Origin: Acidobacteriota bacterium
GTDB taxonomy: Bacteria > Acidobacteriota > Terriglobia > Terriglobales > Acidobacteriaceae
Assembly (NCBI GenBank): GCA_021799945.1
Contig: JAJYZK010000103.1
Span: 1-8,984 of the forward strand
Direction: 5' to 3'
DNA: 8,984 bases
This document shows, piece after piece, positions 1 to 6,558 of this stretch. A program made the position numbers and the translations under genes. A model generated the notes under the pieces. It saw nothing but the letters and a program-made list of their open reading frames with translations, searched no databases and was not told the DNA's origin. Every line of letters starts with the position of its first letter. Position 1 is the first letter of the stretch.

Positions 1-1
1 T

Positions 2-1204
2 CCCAACCGCAAGCCGGTGCCAAAGCCGGCGCTGCGATCCATGCTCCGGCCGATCGGGCCGGTTGCCGTCTTCGGCGCCAGCAACTTTCCGCTGGCCTTT
101 TCCGTAGCCGGAGGCGACACCGCCTCGGCGCTGGCCGCGGGCAATCCGGTGGTCTTCAAGGCGCACCCGGCGCATCCCGGAACGAGCGAGCTGGTGGGAT
201 GCGTGATTCGAGAGAGCGTGCGCGCCTGCGGCATGCCGGAAGGCGTCTTCTCGCTGCTGTTCGACGCCGGCGTTCAAGTGGGCGCGGCCCTGGCGCAGCA
301 TCCCGCGATGCAGGCCGTGGCCTTCACCGGCTCGTTTGCCGGGGGAACGGCGCTGATGAAGCTGGCCGCATCGCGTCCGGCGCCCATACCTTGCTATGCC
401 GAGATGGGCAGCGTGAACCCGGTCTTTATTCTGCCCGGCGCTTTGAATCGGCGAGGCGCGGCCATCGCCGGGGGGCTGCAATCCTCCTTTACGCTGGGCG
501 CAGGCCAGTTCTGCACCAAGCCCGGACTGATCTTTATTCCCCGGGAACCGGGAACGGAGGCTTTTCTAAAGGAGATTTCCGACAAGGTGGCGGCGACGGG
601 AGCGCAGACCCTGCTGACAGAACGGATGGCGCGCCAGTTTGCCTCCGCGGTCGGGGCCCGGCTGAGCTCCGGCAGCGCCCGCCTGCTGGCCAAAGGCGGC
701 GAGGCCGAGGGCGGAAACGGAGCGGCTCTGGCGCAGGTGTCGCTCTGGCTGGCGGATTGCGAAGGCCTATCCGGAGACGGGGAGCTGGCCAAGGAGATCT
801 TCGGCCCAACCGCCGTGCTGGTCGCCTACGGCGGCAAAGAGGATCTGCTGGCGGCGGCCGGCCGGCTGGAAGGGCACCTGACCGCTACGATTCACGGCGA
901 CGAGGCGGAGCTGGCCGAATATTCGGAGCTGATCGAAGTCCTCGCTCGAAAGGTGGGCCGGGTGCTGTTCAACTCCTATCCCACCGGAGTGGAGGTGGGC
1001 TACGCCACCGTGCACGGCGGGCCGTTTCCGGCCACCAGCGACGGCCGCTCCACATCCGTGGGCGCGGGAGCGATTCTTCGTTTCGCCCGGCCGGTATGCT
1101 TTCAGGATTTTCCCGACCCCGCGCTGCCGGAGGCCTTGCGAAGCGCCAATCCTCTGGGGATTCTCCGGCTGGTGAATGGAGCGGCGACGCGCGGCGCGGC
1201 TTAG
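2..1204 (+). CDS. 2,5-dioxovalerate (alpha-ketoglutaric semialdehyde) dehydrogenase, 5' partial
   Basis: NAD(P)-dependent aldehyde dehydrogenase that would oxidise 2-oxoglutarate semialdehyde to 2-oxoglutarate, the last step of non-phosphorylating sugar-acid/pentose (or hydroxyproline) breakdown, in the cytoplasm. The gene runs off the left edge: 400 residues are visible against roughly 520 usual for the family, so the N-terminal ~120 are missing. A GTG at 17 lies inside the conserved region and is not the real start. Seen directly: PIGPVAVFGASNFPLAFS near the visible N-terminus, then AGGDTASALAAG and KAHPAHPGTSELV, which are hallmarks of the KGSADH subgroup. The probable general-base Glu is in CYAEMGSVNP (codon 401-403) and the catalytic Cys in GAGQFCTKPG (codon 512-514). 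The C-terminal HGGPFPATSDGRSTSVG and PVCFQDFPDPALPEALR are also subgroup-typical. The frame is intact to a TAG stop. It converges on the permease with 67 bp between the two stops. Family assignment is firm; the sugar pathway it serves cannot be told from this window. Confidence 0.92.
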   Translation, partial: PNRKPVPKPALRSMLRPIGPVAVFGASNFPLAFSVAGGDTASALAAGNPVVFKAHPAHPGTSELVGCVIRESVRACGMPEGVFSLLFDAGVQVGAALAQHPAMQAVAFTGSFAGGTALMKLAASRPAPIPCYAEMGSVNPVFILPGALNRRGAAIAGGLQSSFTLGAGQFCTKPGLIFIPREPGTEAFLKEISDKVAATGAQTLLTERMARQFASAVGARLSSGSARLLAKGGEAEGGNGAALAQVSLWLADCEGLSGDGELAKEIFGPTAVLVAYGGKEDLLAAAGRLEGHLTATIHGDEAELAEYSELIEVLARKVGRVLFNSYPTGVEVGYATVHGGPFPATSDGRSTSVGAGAILRFARPVCFQDFPDPALPEALRSANPLGILRLVNGAATRGAA

Positions 1205-1243
1205 AGCCTGTTATTAACTTTCGCGTGAGCGGCGGCGTAGAAC
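1203..1243 (+). repeat. Short intergenic repeat, copy A (AGAGCCTG motif)
   Basis: The stretch starting AGAGCCTGTTATTAACTTTC overlaps the last two bases of the aldehyde dehydrogenase stop codon and fills the convergent gap before the permease. A second copy lies at 4883-4928 (AGAGCCTGCTATTCACTTTC). The first 23 bases differ at three positions, and both copies then have a short G/C hairpin with a four-base loop (GTGA here, GAAA there) followed by GTAGAA. Copy A also has an imperfect inverted repeat, TAACTTTCGC at 1215-1224 against GCGAAGTTA at 1266-1274, the latter covering the permease stop codon. No T-tract follows the hairpin, so this copy is not a clear terminator. That it is a dispersed repeat is inferred from two copies only. 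Confidence 0.5.
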
Positions 1244-1271
1244 CGCTTCCAACCTGCTCCGACCTGCGAAG

Positions 1272-2789
1272 TTACGAATTCCGGCGCGGGCCGGCGGAGC
1301 GGCGGATCAGCCAGTAGACCGGCAGGCCGCTCAGCACGAGAGCCAGGCCGGGCCAGGTGTTCGCCGGCCGGTAGCGCACCAGGCAAAGAACAATGGCGCC
1401 TGCCCCCAGCAGGTAGACGGCCGGGACGAAGGGATATCCCGGCGTGCGGTAGATGGGCGGCGCCCCCGGCAATTTGCGCCGCAGCGCCCACAGCGCCGCG
1501 ACGGTCAGAATGTAGAAGATAAGCGCGGCCGATACGATGTAATCCAGCAGGTCGCTGTACAGATTTCCATACCCCGTCGCCGGGGAATAGGTGGTGAGCA
1601 GCACCAGCAGGGAAGACCACAGGGCCTGAATGCCGAGAGACCACCCGGGAACGCGCGCCCGGTTCAAGCGGGCGGCCGCGGGAAAAAAGAGCCCGTCGCG
1701 GGCCATGGCGAAGTAAACGCGGGGCCCGGCCAGCACCAGGCTGTTGATGCAGCCAAAGGTGGAAATCATGATCAGGAGCGCCATCGCCTGGCCGCCCCAG
1801 GCCGGGAAGATGCGCTCTAGAACCGCAGTCGCCACCCGGTCGTGGGGCGCCTGCTGCATCTGGGCGTAAGGAAGGGCCGCCAGATAGGCGACGTTGGCCG
1901 CCAGATAGAGCAGGATCACCACGCCGACTCCGATCACCAGGGCCCAGGGGAGCGTGCGCCGGGGATCTTCGACTTCCTCGGCGGCGAACGTGACATCGTG
2001 CCAGGAATCCGCGGAAAAGAGCGATCCGGCCTGCGCTATGCAGAGAACGACAAGGATCCCCAGAGCCGATGCCGGCGCTCCCGCGGAGGCGGGAGGACGG
2101 GTCCACAGCGACGCCAGGTTGTCGCGCACCGCTTCCCGGCTCCAGCCGACGGTGAGTCCCAGAACGACGAGCGCCAGGAGAGAGCCGATTTTGGCCACGG
2201 TGAACAGGTTCTGCACCGCCTTGCCGTACTTTAGTCCCAGGGCGTTGGCGCCGGTGAGCAGCAGGATGACGGCGATGGCGGCCAGTTGGGCGCTCGACAG
2301 CGTCAGCGCGTAACGGGAGGAAATGTGGATGGGCGCCAGCAGATAGCGCGATTCGGAAACGGAGCGCGCCAGCACGCCCAGAAACCGGGCGAAGGCGACG
2401 GCGACCGAGGCGATGGTCCCGGTCTGGATTACGGTAAAGAGAGTCCAGCCGTAAAGAAAACCCCACAGGGGCGAATAGGCCTCGCGCAAATAGAGATACA
2501 TGCCGCCGGCGCCCGGCAGGATGGAGGCCAGTTCGCCGTAGGAGAGCGCGGCGGTGACGGTCAGCAGTCCGGTGAGCAGCCAGGCCAGCAGCAGCCATCC
2601 CGGCCCTCCCACCGTGCGGGACATGGCCGCGGGGACGATGAAAATGCCGGATCCGATCATGGTCCCGATCACGATCATCGTGGAGTCGAAGAGACCCAGC
2701 TCCCGGCTTGGCCTTCGCGCCTCGGCTGCGGAGGCGCCCGGCGGCGCGGGGCCGGCCGCGCTCGCATGTCGGGTCTTCATGCGCTTCAT
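1272..2789 (-). CDS. APC-superfamily amino acid permease
   Basis: Predicted 505-residue integral inner-membrane transporter of the amino acid-polyamine-organocation superfamily, closest by eye to the LAT-type branch. It would take up or exchange amino acids; the substrate cannot be read from sequence. After a 30-residue Ala/Pro/Arg-rich cytoplasmic tail, the first membrane helix carries TMIGSGIFIVP (about residues 43-53), the unwound substrate-binding segment of APC carriers. PGAGGMYLYLREAYSPLWGF follows helix 2. About 12 hydrophobic segments can be counted to the C-terminus, including EEVEDPRRTLPWA in the central loop and GPRVYFAMARDG, a typical APC loop. The TAA stop lies in an imperfect inverted repeat. 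Two ATGs (2789 and 2780) compete as start, and neither has a strong ribosome binding site. The ATP10-like gene lies 37 bp upstream on the same strand, so the two may be co-transcribed. Confidence 0.9.
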   Translation of the reverse strand: MKRMKTRHASAAGPAPPGASAAEARRPSRELGLFDSTMIVIGTMIGSGIFIVPAAMSRTVGGPGWLLLAWLLTGLLTVTAALSYGELASILPGAGGMYLYLREAYSPLWGFLYGWTLFTVIQTGTIASVAVAFARFLGVLARSVSESRYLLAPIHISSRYALTLSSAQLAAIAVILLLTGANALGLKYGKAVQNLFTVAKIGSLLALVVLGLTVGWSREAVRDNLASLWTRPPASAGAPASALGILVVLCIAQAGSLFSADSWHDVTFAAEEVEDPRRTLPWALVIGVGVVILLYLAANVAYLAALPYAQMQQAPHDRVATAVLERIFPAWGGQAMALLIMISTFGCINSLVLAGPRVYFAMARDGLFFPAAARLNRARVPGWSLGIQALWSSLLVLLTTYSPATGYGNLYSDLLDYIVSAALIFYILTVAALWALRRKLPGAPPIYRTPGYPFVPAVYLLGAGAIVLCLVRYRPANTWPGLALVLSGLPVYWLIRRSAGPRRNS

Positions 2790-2826
2790 TCTACGCAGGG
2801 GAGCGTGCGGAGAGCGGAAGGCGGAG

Positions 2827-3378
2827 TTACTTGCTCCGGGCTCCGGCGGCCAGCGCTGCCGCCAGCGCCTCTTTTTTCCCGTCGGAGACGCTCCCCCACG
2901 TGGTCCATTGCACTTTGCCCGAGCGGTCGGTCAGCAGCAGCGCGATGTTCTTCTCCGAGCCGATCTGCAGCGACCGCAGAAACCGCGGCTTGTTGACGTA
3001 GAGCGGCACGGTATGACCGAGGATTCCGGGATCGGGCGCGCTATTGCGCAGAGACGCATTGAGCCACCAGCGGTAGAGGTAGTTTTCCGTGGGAAAGACC
3101 GGAAGCACCCAAAACTGACACTCCGGGTGTGCACTTGCCATCGCCTTGAGGGAGGGCAGCCATCCCTCCACCTCGGCCTGCTGGTCCCGTTGAAACGAGA
3201 GGATCAAGACATTCAGCGGCGCGGTGAAGTCTTTGGGGAGAGTGGTCCGGGTCTTTCCCAGAGAATAGGCGGTGACGGTGGGCAGGACGGCCTGCGGCGC
3301 CGTTGGCGCATCCGGCTGCGCCGCATTCGCGGGCGACAGCGAAGCGGCGGCCAGAGCCAGTGCTAAACAAAGACGCAT
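2827..3378 (-). CDS. Exported thioredoxin-fold protein, ATP10-like, no CxxC
   Basis: A 183-residue protein with a clear Sec signal peptide: MRLCLALALAAASLSPANA, with cleavage likely at ANA|AQ (residue 19/20). The ATG at 3378 was chosen for this reason; a GTG at 3438 would add a 20-residue arginine-containing extension in front of the signal. The mature part resembles the thioredoxin-like ATP10 family: LNVLILSFQRDQQAEVEGWLPSLK (a beta strand followed by W-containing helix), then a central ENYLYRWWLNASLRN helix, PDPGILGHTVPLYVNK, and IALLLTDRSGKVQWTTWG near the C-terminus, where ATP10 proteins have LLD+xGRIRWxG. Mitochondrial ATP10 is an assembly factor for the ATP synthase Fo sector. Whether bacterial relatives share that role is unknown, and this one would act outside the cytoplasm. 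The mature protein has one cysteine (HPECQFW) and no CxxC, so a redox role is unlikely. Homology was judged by eye. It may be co-transcribed with the permease downstream. A TACTAT -10-like hexamer lies at 3446-3451 (minus strand) without a good -35. Confidence 0.72.
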   Translation of the reverse strand: MRLCLALALAAASLSPANAAQPDAPTAPQAVLPTVTAYSLGKTRTTLPKDFTAPLNVLILSFQRDQQAEVEGWLPSLKAMASAHPECQFWVLPVFPTENYLYRWWLNASLRNSAPDPGILGHTVPLYVNKPRFLRSLQIGSEKNIALLLTDRSGKVQWTTWGSVSDGKKEALAAALAAGARSK

Positions 3379-3589
3379 CCGATATATGCCAGCAAACAAG
3401 GAAGCCAGAGAATGAGTCCTCGGCCTCGCGGCCGCCACTCCCCGAATAGTACCGCACGCGGCTTACGGATGGGTTGGGAATCCGCACGGCTCTCTCGGCC
3501 GGACCGTCAGGGCGGGCATCCATTCGCCGGGCCGCTTTGCCCCGGGCCTCCGGCAACCCGCGGCTCCGCTTCCGGGTATCATAAGGGAA
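3379..3589. other. Divergent intergenic region between the ATP10-like gene and mqnE
   Basis: This 211-bp gap separates two genes transcribed away from each other, so it should hold both promoters. I see only weak candidates: TACTAT on the minus strand (3446-3451) and TATCAT on the plus strand (3577-3582), the latter only seven bases before the mqnE GTG. Neither has a recognisable TTGACA-like partner. Small G/C-rich palindromes such as CGGCC-TCGC-GGCCG (3421-3434) are expected by chance at this composition. No small gene or RNA is supported. Confidence 0.5.
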
Positions 3590-4756
3590 GTGAGCGGATC
3601 GACAGACTTCCGAGAGCCTCCCGCGGCGGCCCCAAACCTGCGGTTTGCAAGCGAGGACTCCGGGCTGCGCGCGATTGCGGAGAAGGTCTTCGCCGGGGAA
3701 CGGCTGGACTTCGCCGAAGGCGTGGCCCTGTACCGCTCCGGCGACATTCTGGCGGTAGGGTGGCTGGCCAATTCTGTGCGGGAAAAGATGCACGGCGACG
3801 TCGCCTATTTCAATGTAAACCGGCATATCAACCCCACCAATGTTTGCGTCGCCGCGTGCAGATTGTGCGCCTTCGGCCGCAGGAAAGACAGTCCCGGCGC
3901 GTACACCATGTCGCTGGAACAGGCGTGGAGCGCAGCCGCCTCCGGCTACAGCGAAGCGGTGACGGAATTTCATATCGTCGGGGGACTTCATCCCGATCTG
4001 CCCCTGGAGTATTTTCTCGATCTGGCCTCCGGCCTGAAGCAGCGTTTTCCCAAGGTTCACATCAAGGCCTTCACCATGGTCGAAGTGGCCTACTTGGCTA
4101 GGCGGGCCAAGCTGACCATCCCGCAGACCTTGGCGAAGATGAAGGAAGCCGGCGTCGATTCTCTGCCGGGCGGCGGGGCGGAGATATTTTCCGACCGGAT
4201 CCGGCACATCATCTGCGACCACAAAATCGACGGCGACGAGTGGCTGGAGACGGCGCGCGCGGCCCATCGGATCGGCCTGCGTTCGAACGCCACCATGCTA
4301 TACGGCCATGTGGAGAACGACGAGGACCGCGTGGACCATCTGCTGCGGCTGCGCGCGCTTCAGGACGAGACCGGAGGATTTCAGACGTTCATCCCGTTGG
4401 CCTTCCATCCGGACCACACCGCGCTCGAACATCTGCGCCGGACCACCGGGTTGACCGACCTGAGGCAGATTGCCGTCAGCCGTCTGCTGTTGGACAACTT
4501 TCCGCATATCAAAGCCTACTGGCAGATGATGACCGAGAAGATCGCCCAGATTGCGCTGCGCTTCGGGGCCGACGACATCGACGGCACCGTGGTCGAGGAA
4601 AAGATCTATCACGACGCGGGAGCCACCACCCCGCAGGGAATGCGCCGCTCCGAGCTGATCCGTCTGATCCGGGAGGCCGGACGTGCGCCAGTGGAGCGGG
4701 ATACGCTCTATCGAAGCGTGGTCCGCGACGAGGAAAGCTTCACCATCGCGGTCTAG
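3590..4756 (+). CDS. mqnE: Aminofutalosine synthase MqnE (radical SAM)
   Basis: Radical SAM enzyme of the futalosine menaquinone pathway. It joins the adenosyl radical to 3-[(1-carboxyvinyl)oxy]benzoate (the MqnA product) to give 6-amino-6-deoxyfutalosine in the cytoplasm. The 388-residue protein has RHINPTNVCVAACRLCAFGR, with the CxxxCxxC cluster ligands at C86, C90 and C93. It also has TEFHIVGGLHPDLPLEY (about 125-141), DSLPGGGAEIF (190-200), RSNATMLYGH (231-240), GGFQTFIPLAFHPDHT, LDNFPHIKAYW and FGADDIDGTVVEEKIYH, all signature blocks of MqnE rather than of its paralogue MqnC. Leucine occupies the site before the third Cys, where many radical SAM enzymes have an aromatic residue. The chosen start is GTG at 3590; AAGGGA (3583-3588) sits almost against it, too close for a normal ribosome binding site, and TATCAT lies just upstream. 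No ATG fits better. No other mqn gene is visible here. The gene ends before a palindrome and a terminator. Confidence 0.96.
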   Translation: MSGSTDFREPPAAAPNLRFASEDSGLRAIAEKVFAGERLDFAEGVALYRSGDILAVGWLANSVREKMHGDVAYFNVNRHINPTNVCVAACRLCAFGRRKDSPGAYTMSLEQAWSAAASGYSEAVTEFHIVGGLHPDLPLEYFLDLASGLKQRFPKVHIKAFTMVEVAYLARRAKLTIPQTLAKMKEAGVDSLPGGGAEIFSDRIRHIICDHKIDGDEWLETARAAHRIGLRSNATMLYGHVENDEDRVDHLLRLRALQDETGGFQTFIPLAFHPDHTALEHLRRTTGLTDLRQIAVSRLLLDNFPHIKAYWQMMTEKIAQIALRFGADDIDGTVVEEKIYHDAGATTPQGMRRSELIRLIREAGRAPVERDTLYRSVVRDEESFTIAV

Positions 4757-4793
4757 TATGGCGAATCGGAAATTCGCTCAAGAACAACCGCAG

Positions 4794-4842
4794 ATCCTTC
4801 GACTCCGTTTGGCCCAAAAGCCGGCCAAACTCCGCTCAGGAT
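4794..4842 (+). repeat. REP-like intergenic palindrome
   Basis: An interrupted inverted repeat 38 bp after the mqnE stop. GTTTGGCC (4807-4814) pairs with GGCCAAAC (4823-4830) across an eight-base loop, and ATCCT (4794-4798) pairs with AGGAT (4838-4842) outside a weakly paired internal loop (eight bases against seven). The flavour (ATCCTTCGACTCCG ... CTCCGCTCAGGATGACA) matches, from memory, short palindromes scattered between genes in many soil bacteria. No T-run follows, so it is unlikely to be an intrinsic terminator. It could protect the mqnE transcript 3' end or be a mobile REP/MITE-type element. Confidence 0.6.
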
Positions 4843-4882
4843 GACAGTTCAGTTGTGATGCGAACTTCCGACTCGGGACACC

Positions 4883-4928
4883 AGAGCCTGCTATTCACTT
4901 TCCCGCGGAAACGCGGCTTTTTGTAGAA
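4883..4928 (+). repeat. Short intergenic repeat, copy B (AGAGCCTG motif)
   Basis: This is the second copy of the motif at 1203-1243. AGAGCCTGCTATTCACTTTCCCG matches the first copy at 20 of 23 positions and is again followed by a GC hairpin with a four-base purine-rich loop and then GTAGAA. Just upstream, TGCGAACTTCCGACT (about 4864-4878) resembles TGCGAAGTTACGAAT found downstream of copy A (1265-1279), as if both came from a longer or tandem unit. Only two copies are seen, so the repeat claim rests on similarity between two non-coding segments. Confidence 0.5.
4903..4922 (+). terminator. Rho-independent terminator downstream of mqnE
   Basis: A perfect five-base-pair stem, CCGCG (4903-4907) with CGCGG (4912-4916), closed by a GAAA (GNRA) tetraloop, is followed by C and five T (4918-4922). 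The geometry is that of an intrinsic terminator on the plus strand. It lies about 150 bp after the mqnE stop and before phospholipase C, so it would separate the two transcripts. It sits inside repeat copy B. Confidence 0.65.
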
Positions 4929-5040
4929 TCCGGGCAGAGAAACCGCAGCGGGCTCCGGCGCGGGAGCGATGCATGGCGAAAGGCCGCGGCGCGAACCGAG
5001 CCACGCGAAAGCGCAGTTGAGAATTTGCCGCAGGGAATTG

Positions 5041-5047
5041 AAGGAGG
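5041..5047 (+). promoter_or_regulatory. Ribosome binding site of the phospholipase C gene
   Basis: AAGGAGG ends four bases before ATG at 5052. It decides the start in favour of that ATG over an in-frame TTG at 5025, which would lie upstream of this site. Confidence 0.8.
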
Positions 5048-5051
5048 GACG

Positions 5052-6545
5052 ATGGCCGCCATCTCCCCGCAGGCTGGACCAGCGCCGATGCCGATAGAGC
5101 AGGTCATCGACCATCTGGTGGTGGTGATGCTGGAGAACCGCTCCTTCGACACCATGCTGGGGTGGCTGTATCCCGACGGAGAGGCGCAGCCGGCCCGGCA
5201 AATTCCCGCCGGATCTGCGGCGAGAGCCTTCGACGGTCTTCACGCGGAGCTTTGGAACCCGCGAAATCCGGGCTTTTTCCGCGGCGATCCGCCGAAGAAG
5301 ATTTTTATCTCCCGCGGCGCCGCCGACACGACGATTCCCGATCCCGATCCGCTGGAAGACTTCAACAACGTGACCGAGCAGCTTTACGGACAGGGCCAGG
5401 CGGCCAGCCAGACGCCTGCGTTTCCCAATCTCGGGTTCGCCGTCAATTATCTGGGCGCGGCCGCGGACGCCGATCCAGCGGAGATCATGGAGGCATACAG
5501 TCCGCAACAGCTTCCGGTGCTCAGCGGGCTGGCCCGAAGCTTCGCCGTCTGCGATGCCTGGTTCAGCTCGGTCCCCACGGATACCTGGCCCAATCGCGCC
5601 TTTCTGCACGCCGGAACTTCCAACGGAAACGTGGTGAACGGGGACCCGGTGGATCCCGCGCGATGGAACGTGAAGACCATCTTTGAAACGCTGGAGGAGA
5701 TTGGCGTCTCCTGGAAGGTCTACTGCGACACGCTGCTGACGCCGCCGCTGACGCTGCTGATGTTTCCCCGGCTGGCGCGGTACGCCTTCGACCGCTTCGC
5801 CCACTTCGACGCGTTCAAAAAGGACTGCGCGGCGGGAAGGCTACCCCGCTATTCGTTTCTGGAGCCCAGCTTTCTGGACGATCCGAACGACCAGCACCCG
5901 CCGCACGACGTGGTGGCCGGCGAGCAGTTCCTGTACGCCATCTGGCAGGCGGTGAGCCAATCGCCGAAATGGAGCCGGACGCTGCTGCTGATTACTTACG
6001 ATGAGCACGGCGGCACGTACGACCACGCCATGCCGCCGTGGGGCGCGGCCTGCCCGGACGCGGCCAGCGATCCCGGCCAGGAGGGTTTTGGCTTCGACCG
6101 ATTTGGCGTGCGGGTTCCGGCGGTGGCCGCCTCGCCCTGGATCGCGCCAGGGACGGTCTTCCGCAGCGATCGGGAGGCGCCCTATGACCATGCCTCGATT
6201 GCGGCCACACTGCGGGACTGGCTGAAGATTCCCGCCGAGAGGATGCCGCCCAGCCAGCGGATCGCCATGGCTCCGACTCTGGGGCAACTGCTCACCGAGG
6301 AGAGGCCGCGCAGCGCGCCGGCGATCCCGGCCCCGGCGGCGGAGATACGCGGGACGAGCCTATTCCTGCCGCCGAACGATTTGCAGCGGTCGCTGATCGC
6401 GGCGCAGGCGGCGCGGTCGGGCGACGATCCGCAACAGACGCTGAGCGGGATCAAGACCCGTGAGGAGGCGGCGCGCTACTTCCGCAGCAAGGGTCCGACG
6501 CCGCAGGCGCAGTCCGCGGCGCGGGATTTGCCGGGGCCGGCGTGA
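5052..6545 (+). CDS. Phospholipase C / phosphoesterase family protein
   Basis: A 497-residue member of the phosphoesterase family that includes non-haemolytic phospholipase C and acid phosphatase AcpA. It would hydrolyse phosphodiesters or phosphomonoesters such as phospholipid head groups. Motifs in order: VVVMLENRSFDTMLG, with the metal-binding Glu-Asn pair at E28-N29; SSVPTDTWPNRAFLHAGTSNG, with T176 at the position of the AcpA nucleophile Ser; QHPPHDVVAGEQF, with H282 and H285; LLITYDEHGGTYDH, with the metal-binding D317-E318; GVRVPAVAASPWIAPGTV; and APYDHASIAATLRDWL (D379-H380). Role assignments follow the AcpA family. The core looks complete, with a Pro/Ala-rich C-terminal tail. Unlike classical Tat-exported phospholipases C it has no visible signal peptide; the N-terminus reads MAAISPQAGPAPMPIEQ. 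It is therefore cytoplasmic or exported another way. It converges on pstS with 13 bp between stops, suggesting a phosphate-scavenging context. The substrate is uncertain. Confidence 0.9.
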   Translation: MAAISPQAGPAPMPIEQVIDHLVVVMLENRSFDTMLGWLYPDGEAQPARQIPAGSAARAFDGLHAELWNPRNPGFFRGDPPKKIFISRGAADTTIPDPDPLEDFNNVTEQLYGQGQAASQTPAFPNLGFAVNYLGAAADADPAEIMEAYSPQQLPVLSGLARSFAVCDAWFSSVPTDTWPNRAFLHAGTSNGNVVNGDPVDPARWNVKTIFETLEEIGVSWKVYCDTLLTPPLTLLMFPRLARYAFDRFAHFDAFKKDCAAGRLPRYSFLEPSFLDDPNDQHPPHDVVAGEQFLYAIWQAVSQSPKWSRTLLLITYDEHGGTYDHAMPPWGAACPDAASDPGQEGFGFDRFGVRVPAVAASPWIAPGTVFRSDREAPYDHASIAATLRDWLKIPAERMPPSQRIAMAPTLGQLLTEERPRSAPAIPAPAAEIRGTSLFLPPNDLQRSLIAAQAARSGDDPQQTLSGIKTREEAARYFRSKGPTPQAQSAARDLPGPA

Positions 6546-6558
6546 ATCCCGCGGGGCT

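Larger units (their letters stand above)
4757..5051. other. Gene-free stretch between mqnE and phospholipase C
   Basis: These 295 bases carry no supported gene. The left half holds the REP-like palindrome (4794-4842) and repeat copy B with its terminator (4883-4928). The right half (about 4930-5040) should contain the phospholipase C promoter, but I could not identify a convincing -35/-10 pair. The only clear signal there is the AAGGAGG ribosome binding site at 5041-5047. Confidence 0.5.

Noticed and set aside
199..1317. Plus-strand open frame within the aldehyde dehydrogenase
   Set aside because: Arg/Gly-rich shadow of a gene with clear catalytic motifs in the other frame; high GC removes stops by chance.
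1201..2598. Long minus-strand open frame (465 codons) overlapping the permease
   Set aside because: It is a frame shadow of the permease: low-complexity Arg/Gly/Ala-rich translation with no family signature, while the overlapping frame has clear APC motifs.
3041..4267. Minus-strand open frame of 408 codons across mqnE and the ATP10-like gene
   Set aside because: It crosses two well-supported genes and the divergent intergenic region and shows no recognisable domain.
4836..5804. Minus-strand open frame opposite phospholipase C
   Set aside because: Shadow of the phospholipase gene; it also runs through the terminator and repeat, and lacks any motif.
6548..6555. CCCGCGGG palindrome between the phospholipase and pstS stops as a bidirectional terminator
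   Set aside because: Only eight bases with no loop and no T-tract on either side; expected by chance at this GC content.
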